A DNA stretch of 64,000 bases. Source: Cladophialophora immunda (lineage: Eukaryota > Ascomycota > Eurotiomycetes > Chaetothyriales > Herpotrichiellaceae). A program made the position numbers and the translations under genes. A model generated the notes under the pieces. It searched no databases. It saw only the letters and a program-made list of their open reading frames with translations, and was not told the origin of the DNA. The DNA lies in assembly GCF_000835495.1 (NCBI RefSeq), contig NW_015622542.1:3494485-3558484 (forward strand), in the 5' to 3' direction. Shown here one piece after another: positions 20,916 to 31,914 of the stretch (the first letter of the stretch is position 1; the number at the start of each line of letters is the position of its first letter).

Positions 20916-21120
20916 TCAGGTTATGCTCGGCAGAAATAGCAGGTGCGCATAAGGCATTAGTGTCTGATATGATGATTGTAAAGACCACCAGTTTGAGGCG
21001 AGGTTCAAAACTGCGTTGATAGTGGAGGCTCCATAAGAATGCCCCGCAATAATCACGACATCAATCCCACACCCACAGCAAAGGAGGTAGCGAAGACAGG
21101 CGGCGAGGTCGGTGCAACGT
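20916..21120 (-). pseudogene. Possible remnant of an alpha/beta-hydrolase gene
   Basis: One minus-strand frame reads CTDLAACLRYLLC, then GIDVVIIAGHSYGAS and INAVLNLAS before a stop at 20916. GHSYG is a nucleophile elbow of alpha/beta hydrolases, preceded by the usual hydrophobic strand. There is no start codon, no upstream catalytic part I can recognise, and no oxyanion or His segment. It lies in the shared promoter of two divergent genes. It may be a decayed gene or chance similarity. Confidence 0.3.
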
Positions 21121-21553
21121 CTCCTGCAGCACTCCGCACGAGGCTGAACTACGCCTTATGGGGAAGGTATCTGCGCCGCCCGCCGCGGAGGCCTCGGTGG
21201 AAATGCCTCAGCCTTGTATGGAGTACTCTTCGACCCCCACATATTCCTCGGTGAAGCATTCACTCAATGGCTCTGCGAGGCAGATGCTCCGCCTTAGCTC
21301 TAGTCTTCTCCATGTTTCGAGGCTATCTTTGCCGCACAGCCGAAATGGATGCTGGAATTGCCAGCCGCGGCTTTGGAGAGATGCAGATTCCTTCTCGAGC
21401 AGAACTGTTTCGTGAGCAGACTTTTGCCAATCTACCAGAGCTGATTTCGGTTTGGCATCCTGCCCCCCAATGTGCATCTAGATACTTAGACCGACTGATG
21501 ACTCGTCTCTTTGTGTTTAACTCTCACAAACAGCTTCCCTAGAGACCGATACG

Positions 21554-23569
21554 ATGCCTTACCTGGCGGAGGAACAATATCCGATTCCGGGAACAGATCT
21601 GCTAACATGGATGTTTGACCACCGCGTTCCATACGATGAAGACAAGCCGGTATGAATCAAGGCCACTGGCTCTGACCTTGTTCGTGGAAGTTCAACCAGC
21701 CTGCTCACAGTTTGTCACAGATATATATCGATGCATCGAACCCGTCGCGATCGGTATCATGTCGACAGGCTCGCAAGATGGTCCGTGAGCTTGCGGCCGG
21801 TCTCCGTGGGGTCGGCTTGAAGAAAGGGGATTGTATCTGTGTCATGTCTTTCAATGATGTATGTTTTGCTGTGTGGTTTGTTTTTGTCCTATCATTCAGC
21901 CATTTGTCACTTCAAATTGTGGCTACCAAGTGGTTTGAAATCGTAACAGCTACTAAAAACAAGCTGCAGATCTATTATTCTATGGCTTTCCTCGGGATAA
22001 TAGCTGCTGGAGGGATCTTCTCTGGGGTAAATCCTTCGTATACCGTCTTTGAACTGGCCCATGCCATTCGTACTGCAGACATCACGCACCTGATCGTCGA
22101 GCCTGAATTTCTTCCCAAAGCTTTGCGTGCGGCAAAAGAATGCTCGCTTCCTGCGTCGAACGTCTTCGCCTTCGACGTTCTGAATCAGGGCATCCCACAA
22201 CATCTGGGTGCTCAAAGTTGGACCGCGCTGATGCGAAGCGGGCAGATGGATTGGGAACGGTTTGATGACGAAAAACGCAGCAAGGAGACCATCGCCGCCA
22301 GACTGTTCAGCAGCGGGACAACGGGTATGCCGAAAGCTTTGGACATATCGGTTTGGAATCTTGTGGGTTGACTGCGTCCGTTCTGTTACAAAGCCATTGA
22401 TACTGATCAGCCTCCAGGTGGCCCAACACATTGTGGTAATGGAGGTTAGACCTCGGCCCTACGAGGTTAGCACGAGAAATCATCCCCGGGCCGTGATGCT
22501 GATCATGCTCAGGTCCGACGTCTCATCTCCAATCCTCTTTTCCATGTGTCACAAGTGCCGCGAGTTCATACCAGCGCGATAAAAGCTGGGATACCAACAC
22601 ACGTTATGCGTCGCTTCGAGCTTGAGACGTGGCTTTCCAATATTTCGAGGTACAACATCACCGAGGTGAACATTGTTCCTATGATGGTCATAAGCCTTCT
22701 GACATCCGGCCATCTCGACTCTGGCAAATACTCGTTGCAGACACTTCGAAATGCGTGGTCTGGCTCCGCACCGCTCGACAAGAGCCTTCAGTTTCGCTTC
22801 AAGAAGTATTTGCGGCCAGACACACCCTTCAATCAAGCCTGGGGAATGAGTGAAACCACATGCCTGGCGATGTGGTTCTACTACCCGGAGCAGGACTCGA
22901 CCGGAAGCGTTGGGAGACTGTTGCCCAACTGTGACGCAAAGGTTATCGACGAAGATGGCAATGATGTCACTGAAGTCAAGGGGCCTGATGGACAGAATGT
23001 CAGAGGTGAACTGTGCATACGCGGCCCCATCATTGTGAAGGGATATTACAAGAATGAAGAAGCGAATAGACGAGACTGGGATCAAGATGGTTACTTCCAC
23101 ACAGGAGACATTGCTTACTGCGATTCGGATACAAAGAAGTGGTATATCGTTGACCGCAAGAAGGTGTGTCTCTATCGTGATTGTTCCCTCCTGGCGTTGG
23201 CATTTGGGACAAGGAAGTGGCTAATCCCTACGGTGGCAGGAACTCATCAAAGTTCGCGGGTTCCAAGTTGCTCCCGCCGAACTCGAGGCTGTACTCCTCC
23301 TGCACCCTAACATTGTGGACTGCGCGGTCATTGGCGTACAGGCGGCTATCGACGAGTCCGAGCTGCCGCGAGCATACGTTGTGATACGACCAGGCACGAC
23401 CGTTACAGAGGCCGAAATCAGAGAGTTCACCAAAGACAAGTTAGCACGGTACAAGCAGCTCGACGGCGGTATAAGATTTATAGACAAGGTGCCCAGAAAC
23501 GCGAACGGTAAGATTCAGAAAGTCGAATTGAGGGACCTGGTCAAGAGGGAAATGGGTGCTAGGCTGTGA
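21554..23569 (+). CDS. Acyl-/aryl-CoA ligase (4-coumarate-CoA ligase type), peroxisomal, 551 aa, 6 exons
   Basis: This AMP-forming ligase activates a carboxylic acid as its CoA thioester. I read exons 21554-21649, 21721-21858, 21970-22362, 22418-22465, 22513-23163 and 23240-23569, all in phase. The P-loop is SSGTTGMPKA, the adenylate motif AWGMSETTC, the A8 hinge VDRKKELIKVRG and the A10 lysine is in PRNANGKIQK. The short 48-nt exon 4 was placed because it restores the segment after the P-loop (NLVAQH) as in relatives. The C-terminal ARL fits a type 1 peroxisome signal. The substrate is unknown: aromatic acids or medium/long-chain fatty acids are both possible. Confidence 0.9.
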
Positions 23570-23787
23570 CGGTGGTACACTGTAAATGGTTGGCTGTCTT
23601 TGTTTCAGAAATTCAACTTTTTCAAGACAAGAATAGAATCATTGGTAGAATATAGATGTTGTCTTTACCGAAATAGCAGCCTAACCTCTGATTTTGTTCT
23701 AGGAGACTCTGTGGACCACGGAAACGCTCCTTTAAACTCTGACAATTACTTTCAGTATCCCAGCTTCCGCCCGACAATCTTCTCAGC

Positions 23788-25507
23788 CTAATACACATAT
23801 CTGAACTGCTTGTTCTTCCTATCAGTCAAATCATCGTTGTAGGCATGTTCAAAAGCTTCCGTCATTCCACTTTCGTCTCGTTTCGAGTTTTCGAATTTGC
23901 AGACGTATCGATATATAACGGCTAAAACCACCGCTGCCGCAAGTCCGGCGACAGTGACCGCAAAGGCCGGAGCGTAGACAGGAGCGTCTTTCTTCTTGAA
24001 CAGCAGTGGCCCCGTAAAGTTGCCAAGGCACCAAGCAATGAATAAACCAGCTGCTGTAACGCTGCGCTTCGTGTACCCGGCTGTATTGGCGATCTGCAGA
24101 CCCAAGAGGATAGCATATCCACCGCCGAAAGCAGGGAGTATCTCGATGGCGAACAAGAGGCCACCGTTCGCGGACCGAGGTAACTTCCATAGAAGCAAGC
24201 AGCTCAACATGGTGGTGCAGACGCAGATGACGAAGAGGTAGATCCGAATTCCTTTGATTCGGTATGCCAGATAACAGACAAGCAGCTCGATTGTCCCGGA
24301 CACGAATCCAGCAGGGACGACCAGCAGGAGGGAATTGAGTGTGGAGTAGCCGAAGCTGTGGACAATGATGGGGGCCATCGTTGAGTTCGCTCCATTGGCA
24401 AAGAACATGAGGAAGGTGGTGAAGAAGAGTAACACAAATCTGACATCTGTCAAAGCATCGAAGACCTGAGATGGCTTGAAGTGGATGTTTCGAACACCAG
24501 CATTGTTGACTCTGAGTCGTGCAACAGCAATATAACGCTCCCGTTCTGTGAAGTGTTTGGCGCGAATGGGGTCCGGTGGCAGGAAGTATACTACAAAAAT
24601 GGATAGCAATGTCGTAACACCGCCGGCGAATAGATACATGTACTGCCAGGAGTGCAGAGAGCCTCCTGTGATGTGTCCTAGGCCATAGTTGATGAGCGGT
24701 GAGACTATGGAGATGTAGCCTGGATGAATTGGAACATTAGCTGGGCCAACCTTTTGATACTCCTTCAGTGGGTAGGACAAACCGGTACAACTGTACCAAG
24801 CTCCCATCCTCAAAGCTTGTTCATCCTTCTTGTACCAACCACCAACGACGAGCATGAAAATTGGCGAAATCCCGGCCTCGATCACACCTAGGAAGAACCG
24901 CTGTGTGTAGAAGCTACCGTATGTTTTGCAAGCAGCGCTGCACATGACGGTGACACCCCAGATGAATGTGATGCCTGCAGCGACCCGCTCAATGGGCCAC
25001 CGCTGGGCCATCATAATAGCAGGATAAGCGCCCACGATGAAGCCAAGGTAGAAGATAGAAGAGGAGAAAACAAAGCGGTTGCCAATGTCGAGATCGAGGT
25101 CCTTTTCAAGTCCAAACAGCGCCTATCATAATAGCAATTAGTGAGTGGTAGACTGCTGGAGTTGTAAACAGCTTACTGCTTGCGCCTGGACAGAGTATTA
25201 GTCCGATGTAACTGAATCAAGGCCATTCAAATGAGTGTCTTACCAGCATTGCTTTGTCATAGAACTGAATCCCGTATACTAGGCAAAGGACTGGTAACAA
25301 CCGCCGATCGATCTTGTGGACTAGCTTTTTCTCTTCTTGCGTGGTCCAATAGTCATCTCCGCCGACAGCAGCGATGACTTTCAGTGCTTCGTCGCCGTGG
25401 ACGGTGTCAATAGCTGAGGGTTTCTGGTACTTGTCCGCGACTAACTCCGTTGAATGGGGAACTGTCTTTGGGTCGTCCACATGGTGAACGTCCGTCTTGT
25501 CGGCCAT
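23788..25507 (-). CDS. MFS permease, DAL5/allantoate (anion:cation symporter) family, 514 aa
   Basis: This is a 12-TM organic-anion symporter of the plasma membrane. I read exons 25507-25244, a 9-nt microexon 25085-25077... placed at 25185-25177, then 25122-24783 and 24719-23788. The joined sequence reads FYDKAML-AQA-ALFGLEKDLDL, which is the conserved TM1 end and following loop of the family. The intron 24782-24720 is 63 nt and has no stop, so it could be read through; removing it gives the family-like WYSCTG-YISIVSPLINYGLGH. Substrates in the family include allantoate, nicotinate, biotin precursors and other carboxylates. The gene is convergent with the acyl-CoA ligase and could import its acid substrate; that is inference. 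Confidence 0.9.
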
Positions 25508-26434
25508 GCTTCAGTGTAGTGAGATGGAAGTTCTTTCCGAGACAGTTATAATCGAGTGAAGGTGTGCATATATCCAGGAGGAGAAGAAAGGGTCGACAGT
25601 GCACAATTATATATCCCTAAGGATAACAGCCGTCGAACACTTTGTCCCATGAGATGCCGAGGGCTCGAAGCATCCAGCCCACCAGAGAGCGGATGCCTCC
25701 TTGATGTCTTTCCCCAATGCAGAACGCCCAGCGCTCAATTGTAGTGTTTTGTGGAGAGATGCCTGGGGAAGAGAATGGCTCATCTTGCGAGGCTTCTGCT
25801 GATTTGGTGGGCCAAAGACGCCATGTGTGCGGCGCTAATCTGGTCCTGGTGGCGCTGTTGCTTTCGCAGAAGACCGAGGACTCCTCGGACTTCGTCTCCA
25901 TCCATACTTAACGACCGGCTTTTAACTTTTCCATGGTCAGACACGAACATTTGCGGGATCCAGCGATTGCAAGGAGTGCAGCGAAAGTGGCCGCTTTATG
26001 GCATCCTCCGTATAAAACTATGCTAACTGGAGGGGGTAAAGCGCGATATAAACCGCAATGAGGTCATGAAGGCGGCACGACGAGCTCCCTGAGCTATCTT
26101 GACCGCCTCAAAGCTTGGAGCTTCTACAGAATGAAATCTGTCGATGTCGACCATGGTACACATCCAACTGAACACACCAGGAGATCAATCTCCAGGGTGG
26201 CATTGGGCTGTGCCTTGCCCTTTCTCACAAATATCCGGGGAGATGGCTAGGTATTTGTAGCATCCCCTGAGTCAAGACGGCTCTCAAACCGATACCCCTC
26301 TTTCTCACCCCGGATCGGATGCAAGGGTATTCGAACACTTTGGATCCTGACAGACTCTGTTAGCAGCAGGCGATCCGAGCCGCAGAACTTTGATATCATA
26401 TCTACCTAGTTTGAGATAACTTGCTGGATGAACA
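25508..26434. promoter_or_regulatory. Divergent promoter region, MFS permease / aquaglyceroporin
   Basis: These 927 bp lie between two divergent starts. I see AT-rich TATAAA-like stretches near 26010 and 26046 but no gene. Confidence 0.35.
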
Positions 26435-28650
26435 ATGGAGAACAATGAACAAGCCACAAGCCCCGAGGGAGCGTCAAGGGTGTCAACACGAGACACATCT
26501 CGTGTGCTCTCCAGAGACTACGCTGAGCAGGACCTGTCGAGGTCACCGTCCCAGCATCAGTCTCGTGCGAGGTACACCGAATTCAATTTTGGCCCTGCGA
26601 CACTGCGTCATCGCATCAGCAGCCTAGGAACGAGTCCGAATCCAAGCCCTGCCCCAGCACGGGCTTGGGGGAGAGATTATGCCGATTCCAGCAGAAGATC
26701 TGTTGCCATTGCTGCGCCTTCAACACGGGGGGATGCCACTGATACTGCATCCCGCAAATTCTCGCTGGCAGGCCCACCAGCCTTGGATACTTTGGCCGCC
26801 AACCAGCCATACATTGATCCGGGATATACACAACTTAATCCTGCCTATGACCAGCCAGTGAATGTCCGGCCAGTATGGGGGCTGGCCAAACCTTTGCCTC
26901 GTGTGCTGAGACCTGGCATGGTTCCAGCGAAGGACGAGCTTGAACAAGAAGTCCAAGAAGAAGAAAGAGAGGTCTCTCAGCCACTGATGGCAGATGTTGA
27001 AGCTGGCAGAATCGAACCCTCTCTTAGGCTGGACAAGGTATCCTCCCAGCTGGACAGCATCCGACGGGAGAGGGAAATATCTTTATACCGGTCCTACCAA
27101 AACCAGTACCAAGAGTCGCCGGCGTTTTCGCCCTTTGGTGTCGGTCGAAGAACTTCAGACGCACCAACTGAAACATTCCACACTCGGATTCGACCAGAAG
27201 ATACGATCGAGGAAGAAGTAGGCTCCGATTCACAGCAGGCAGAACAACTCGAGCCGCCGGAGCTGTCATTGCCCGAAGCAGTGGCAAATGTGAAACAAGC
27301 AAAGGAGGAAGAGGAAATACAAGACCTGCCCTACCAAGATGCAGTTCCTCTGGCCACTTACCAGGCCGAAGACGAAGAGGTCCACAACCTGCATACGTAT
27401 TGGTCGATTATCCGCCTGCGCTTTCGTGAGCCGTTGGCCGAGCTCCTAGCAGTACGTCAACCTTCCATTATTATCTTCCTCCCCTACTCGTCGATGCTGC
27501 TTTGAAACTGCTGAAGATAAGAAACTCACAGACTACATGCTGACACTGGATTCCACTTCTTCACAGATCATGGTTCAGTACACGCTCGGGTTCAGCGCCA
27601 ACCTGTCAATGACTGTCTCGCGTGGCACAGCTGGGGCCAACGATACAGGAACCTGGGCATGGGGTCTTGCGACTATGATCGCCATCTATATCGCTGGCGG
27701 GATATCCGGCGCTCACCTGAACCCGGCAATATCCCTCATGCTCTACATCTATCGGGGATTCCCCTTGCGCAAAATGCCTGCCTATGTCGCCGCACAAATG
27801 CTGGGTGCTTTCCTTGCAGCTTTGATTGCCTTCAGTATCTTCCGACCCGGCCTCAACGCTCTAGAGCTAAGTTTGGCCCAAGAGCAAAAACATCTGCTGC
27901 TGGAATCGACGTCGACTGAAAGCTTGGCTTCAGCTTCAGCTTCAGCTTTACCACATGCCTCGTCCGCATCAACGGTGGTATTATCGAATTTCCTCACCTT
28001 CCCACGCGCCATTTGGGTCGATAGCGGGACAGCATACCTTGCCGAACTCATGGGGACGGCTATCCTGACTGTCTCGGTGCTTGCTCTGGGCGATGACACC
28101 AATGCTCCTCCTGGGGCTGGAATGAATGCCTTCATAGTCGGCCTCTTGGTTACCGTCCTCGGCATGGCGTAAGTACTCAGTTTTCTCTCTCCATTTCCAT
28201 CCTGTCCGGCCTTTTCTGGTTTGACGATGTCTTCCTCTCGATCGAGAAACCACTCCGGTCAATTGAAAATCGAGATAATGGGGGAGTTGGATCAAGAGGG
28301 ACGAGCACACCTGGCCTCACGAGCTAACCTGTTCACGCACTTCCCATTACAGATTCGGCTACATCACCGGTCTGGCCATGAACCCAGCCCGCGACTTCGG
28401 TCCCCGCCTCGCCATGCTCGTCCTCGGCTACGGCAACCTCAAAACTCTCTTCGCAGACGGCTACTGGCTCAAGGTGGCATGGTTAGGGCCCATTACCGGT
28501 GCAATTTTGGGGGGTTTCCTTTACGACGCGGCAATCTTCGTTGGCGGCGAAAGTCCCGTGAACTATCCCACGAGACGGATTCGACGAGCTGCGCGGAAGT
28601 GGAGGAAGCGTTGGAAGGCGAGGATGAACTTTAGACGTACAAAACGGTGA
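26435..28650 (+). CDS. Aquaglyceroporin (Fps1-like) with long N-terminal arm, 638 aa, 3 exons
   Basis: This is a membrane channel for glycerol/water of the MIP family. I read exons 26435-27451, 27567-28168 and 28353-28650. The first 330 residues are a hydrophilic Ser/Glu-rich cytoplasmic arm; TM1 starts near REPLAELLA at the exon junction. Both NPA boxes are canonical: SGAHLNPAIS in half one, and GLAMNPARDFGPR (with the pore Arg) in half two. The loop before half two carries an Ala/Ser repeat encoded by GCTTCA units near 27930. The C-terminus is strongly basic. Long N-terminal arms in Fps1-type proteins hold regulatory sites for osmo-stress kinases; I could not identify such sites here. Intron 2 is unusually long at 184 nt. 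Confidence 0.9.
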
Positions 28651-29686
28651 AGTTTGTACGAGGAGGAGTGGAACTTTGTGAACCGGATTTACATTGAGAT
28701 AAGGGTCCATTCGTTGACGAACAGACATGCTGAAGAATGTATAATCTGGTGCTGTTGTTATTACTCGGGAAAAGATGTTGTAGGCGTCAAAACGGTACTG
28801 GAGTTTGGAGGCTGTTATGTCCCAATCCCGAACAAGGATCATCTGCCTCAGCTTGGCATTTAACGAGGTTGAGGTGGATTGCGGAGTCCTATCATTTCAG
28901 TTGCTATAGTCAAAATCAACTTGCGCATCGATTCGAGCCACCCTCTTATTGGAGATTTGCACGGCAGACAACTCAAGGCCCTGTTGCTACTTACCGGTAG
29001 AGACCTACATTTCCCGCTGACCGGTGCCCTCAACTTTCAGAAAGAAAATATCTTCTTGAGGTACGAGGTACTTCAATAAACGTGGTCGGCATGGTTTACA
29101 ACGTCGTATCGAGCGAATTCAAAGGTCGTACTAGGGACAGTGTGTACAGTGCAACACGGGCTGTAGGCGGTTGCACCTTTGCGGACACAATCTATCATCT
29201 AGATCCCATTTTTCGATCTATTTAGCAATGATAGAGGTTTCATCGAGATAAGCGTTGGTTATCAACCAGCAAATCACGGGTTCCACGTTATAGACAGTAC
29301 AAGCGCCTTCGCCCATCCAAAAGCGGAGCGCTGCTGGCATTTATGATGGCGGTAATGTGTGCCTGGTGAATCCCACATCAAGCTAAAGACTGCCAACAAA
29401 TCATGACGGTCTGTATCACCATCCCAGACGCAGAATGTGCGAGTAGACATGGATTGAATCGCTCCCTTGTTGATTCACTGGTTGAAGGACTGGTCCCGCC
29501 TATTCGCCAGGATCATCACGGAACTGTGTTGACGATGGCGTCATGGTTCTTGGATGACCGACTGACTGACTGACTGCTTGGACGCGAATATGGGGAGAGA
29601 TTCAGTTGAATGTATCCAGTCTCCTCTCCTCTCCTCTCAGTCAATGCCTTGTCTATTGCATTTCCTCGGATGGCTCGAACGCAATC
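28651..29686. other. Intergenic with short repeats
   Basis: These 1036 bp contain a short ACTG repeat at about 29560-29576 and a CTCCT repeat at about 29620-29640 in the leader of the transketolase-like gene. I see no gene. Confidence 0.5.
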
Positions 29687-31606
29687 ATGACTGGCTACAG
29701 ATTTCCCGTCGACCTCTCGAAATTCAAGAAGCTCTCCCTCGATCCAAAGAACTCTGAGCTCACCTCACAACAGAGGCAAGATCTTCTACATAACATCGAT
29801 ATCTTCCGTGATGCTATCGTTGCGTTCACTGCAACGGGTTCTGCTCGAGGTGTTGCTGGCCATACTGGAGGACCATTCGACACCGCGCCTGAAGTCTGCA
29901 TCCTGCTGGCTATCATCAATGGCAATCCCGCTGGATATGTTGATGCCCTCTTCGACGAAGCCGGTCATCGAGTGGCCACCCAATATCTTCTAGCCGCTCT
30001 TGACGGCAGCATCGACCCTGACCATCTCCTCAATTACCGAGCCGCCAATTCGAAACTGCCGGGCCATCCAGAACTGGGACTGACTCCCGGCATCAAATTC
30101 AGCTCTGGTCGCCTGGGCCACATGTGGGCCTTAGCAAATGGCATTGCTTTGGCTAACAAGGAAAAGACCGTCCTGGTCCTGGGCTCTGATGGCTCGCAGC
30201 AGGAAGGGAATGACGCCGAGGCCGCCCGCATCGCGGCAGCCCGCAGCCTGAACGTCAAGCTCTTCATTGACAACAACGACGTCACGATTGCAGGACACCC
30301 GTCCGAGTATCTCAAAGGCTACGATGTCGGGCGCACTCTTTCAGGCCACGGTCTTCACGTCGTCCGCGCCGAGGGCGAAAACATTGATTCTCTCTATCGC
30401 GCCATCTGCGAGATCCTGGTCCATAACGGCCCCGCGGCGGTTATCGTCGATCGTAGGATGGCCCCTGGGATCGAGGGCGTTGAGGGTCAAATCAAGGCTC
30501 ACGATGTTGTCCCCGTTGACATTGCCCGTAAGTACCTCACCCGCCGAGGATACACCAAAGAGCAGCTTGCCTTCTACGACGAGATCAAGCCGCAGGACAA
30601 TCCGTACAAGTATCGAGGTTCATCCAAGGACAAAGGATCCAACCGAACCATTTTTGGGGAGGCGGTGAACTCTGTCCTCGATGGCCTGAGCAAAGACGAG
30701 GCTGCGCGCCGTGTCATGGTCATCGACTCCGACCTGGAAGGATCCACTGGTTTGAAAGGAATCCACGCGAAGCACCCAGAGGTGTTTATTCCATCCGGCG
30801 TGATGGAGCGAAGCAATTTCTCGGCGGCAGCAGGGTTTGGGTTCGGGAGCAACGGCGAGCGGCAAGGAGTCTTCTCCACCTTCTCGGCATTCCTTGAGAT
30901 GTGTATCTCTGAGATCACGATGGCTCGATTGAACGACTGCACCGTCCTATCGCACTTCTCCCACAGCGGAGTGGACGAAATAGCCGACAACACCTGCCAT
31001 TTTGGTCTCAACCACTTCTTCGCAGATAACGGCCTGATGGACGTCGAGAGCACAAAACTCTACTTTCCTGCCGACGGGGAACAGATGAAGGCAGTGGTCA
31101 GCAAGATCTTCTTCGACAAGGGACTGCGATTCGTGTTTTCCACCCGCTCAAAAGTGCCGTACATCTTCAAGGAGGGCACAGAGGAAAAGCTCTACGGCCC
31201 AGGCTACGACTTTGTTCCTGGCAAGGAGGAATTCATCCGCCACGGGACGGCTGGTTACATTGTCTCCTACGGCGACATGCTTTATCGTTCGCTGGATGCT
31301 GTCGAACGGCTTCGCGAGGAAGGTCTGGATATTGGTCTGGTCAACAAGCCAACGCTCAACGTGGTGGACGAGAACGCGATCAAGATCTATGGATCAACTG
31401 GCTTTGTTGTTGTGGTAGAGTCCATTGCTCAGAAGACCGGTCTGGGTTCTCGTCTGGGCACCCACCTGTTGGAGCGGAAGCTGACACCCAAGTTCAAGGC
31501 TATGGGTGCTGTCAAGGAAGGTAGTGGTGGGTTGTATGAGCAGGTCAACTCCCAGGGGTTGGGGCCGGATGATATTATCAAGGCTGTCAAAGAGACGGCT
31601 GGTTAA
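29687..31606 (+). CDS. Transketolase-family enzyme, 639 aa, intronless
   Basis: This thiamine-diphosphate enzyme has the full transketolase layout: a GHTGGPFDTAPEV segment near residue 66 (matching the conserved GHPGAP region), the ThDP/metal motif GSDGSQQEGNDAEAA with the distal Asn in FIDNNDVTIAG, a pyrimidine domain from about residue 320 with GVMERSNFSAAAGFGFG, and a C-terminal transketolase domain. It is shorter and divergent compared with the pentose-phosphate enzyme Tkl1, so it is probably a paralogue with another donor or acceptor. Dihydroxyacetone-synthase-like or deoxyxylulose-synthase-like roles are possible. The frame is open upstream but the first ATG is at 29687. Confidence 0.85.
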   Translation: MTGYRFPVDLSKFKKLSLDPKNSELTSQQRQDLLHNIDIFRDAIVAFTATGSARGVAGHTGGPFDTAPEVCILLAIINGNPAGYVDALFDEAGHRVATQYLLAALDGSIDPDHLLNYRAANSKLPGHPELGLTPGIKFSSGRLGHMWALANGIALANKEKTVLVLGSDGSQQEGNDAEAARIAAARSLNVKLFIDNNDVTIAGHPSEYLKGYDVGRTLSGHGLHVVRAEGENIDSLYRAICEILVHNGPAAVIVDRRMAPGIEGVEGQIKAHDVVPVDIARKYLTRRGYTKEQLAFYDEIKPQDNPYKYRGSSKDKGSNRTIFGEAVNSVLDGLSKDEAARRVMVIDSDLEGSTGLKGIHAKHPEVFIPSGVMERSNFSAAAGFGFGSNGERQGVFSTFSAFLEMCISEITMARLNDCTVLSHFSHSGVDEIADNTCHFGLNHFFADNGLMDVESTKLYFPADGEQMKAVVSKIFFDKGLRFVFSTRSKVPYIFKEGTEEKLYGPGYDFVPGKEEFIRHGTAGYIVSYGDMLYRSLDAVERLREEGLDIGLVNKPTLNVVDENAIKIYGSTGFVVVVESIAQKTGLGSRLGTHLLERKLTPKFKAMGAVKEGSGGLYEQVNSQGLGPDDIIKAVKETAG

Positions 31607-31914
31607 ACGTAGAACAGACATTTCTACATGCCTATGGTCCGCAGTAGTAATGATATATCACGTGATCAGCCTCAATAGCCGATGCTTGGCATGTCTCAGC
31701 TCCGACCCTCGAATATCAGACGGAGCGTGGCTTCTAGGCGACAGGATAAGAGAGTGTTCCCTGGTTTCCACCGACTTCGCTCTGCACGGGACTTCTCTGG
31801 ATATCTAACTCGACGTATAATCACCCAAGGGATTGCTGCCACTGCCCGATATCTCAAGATTAAATTCCGTTACCCGCCCATGTTCCGGGTGTGCAGATCC
31901 GACTTCAACCGCCA

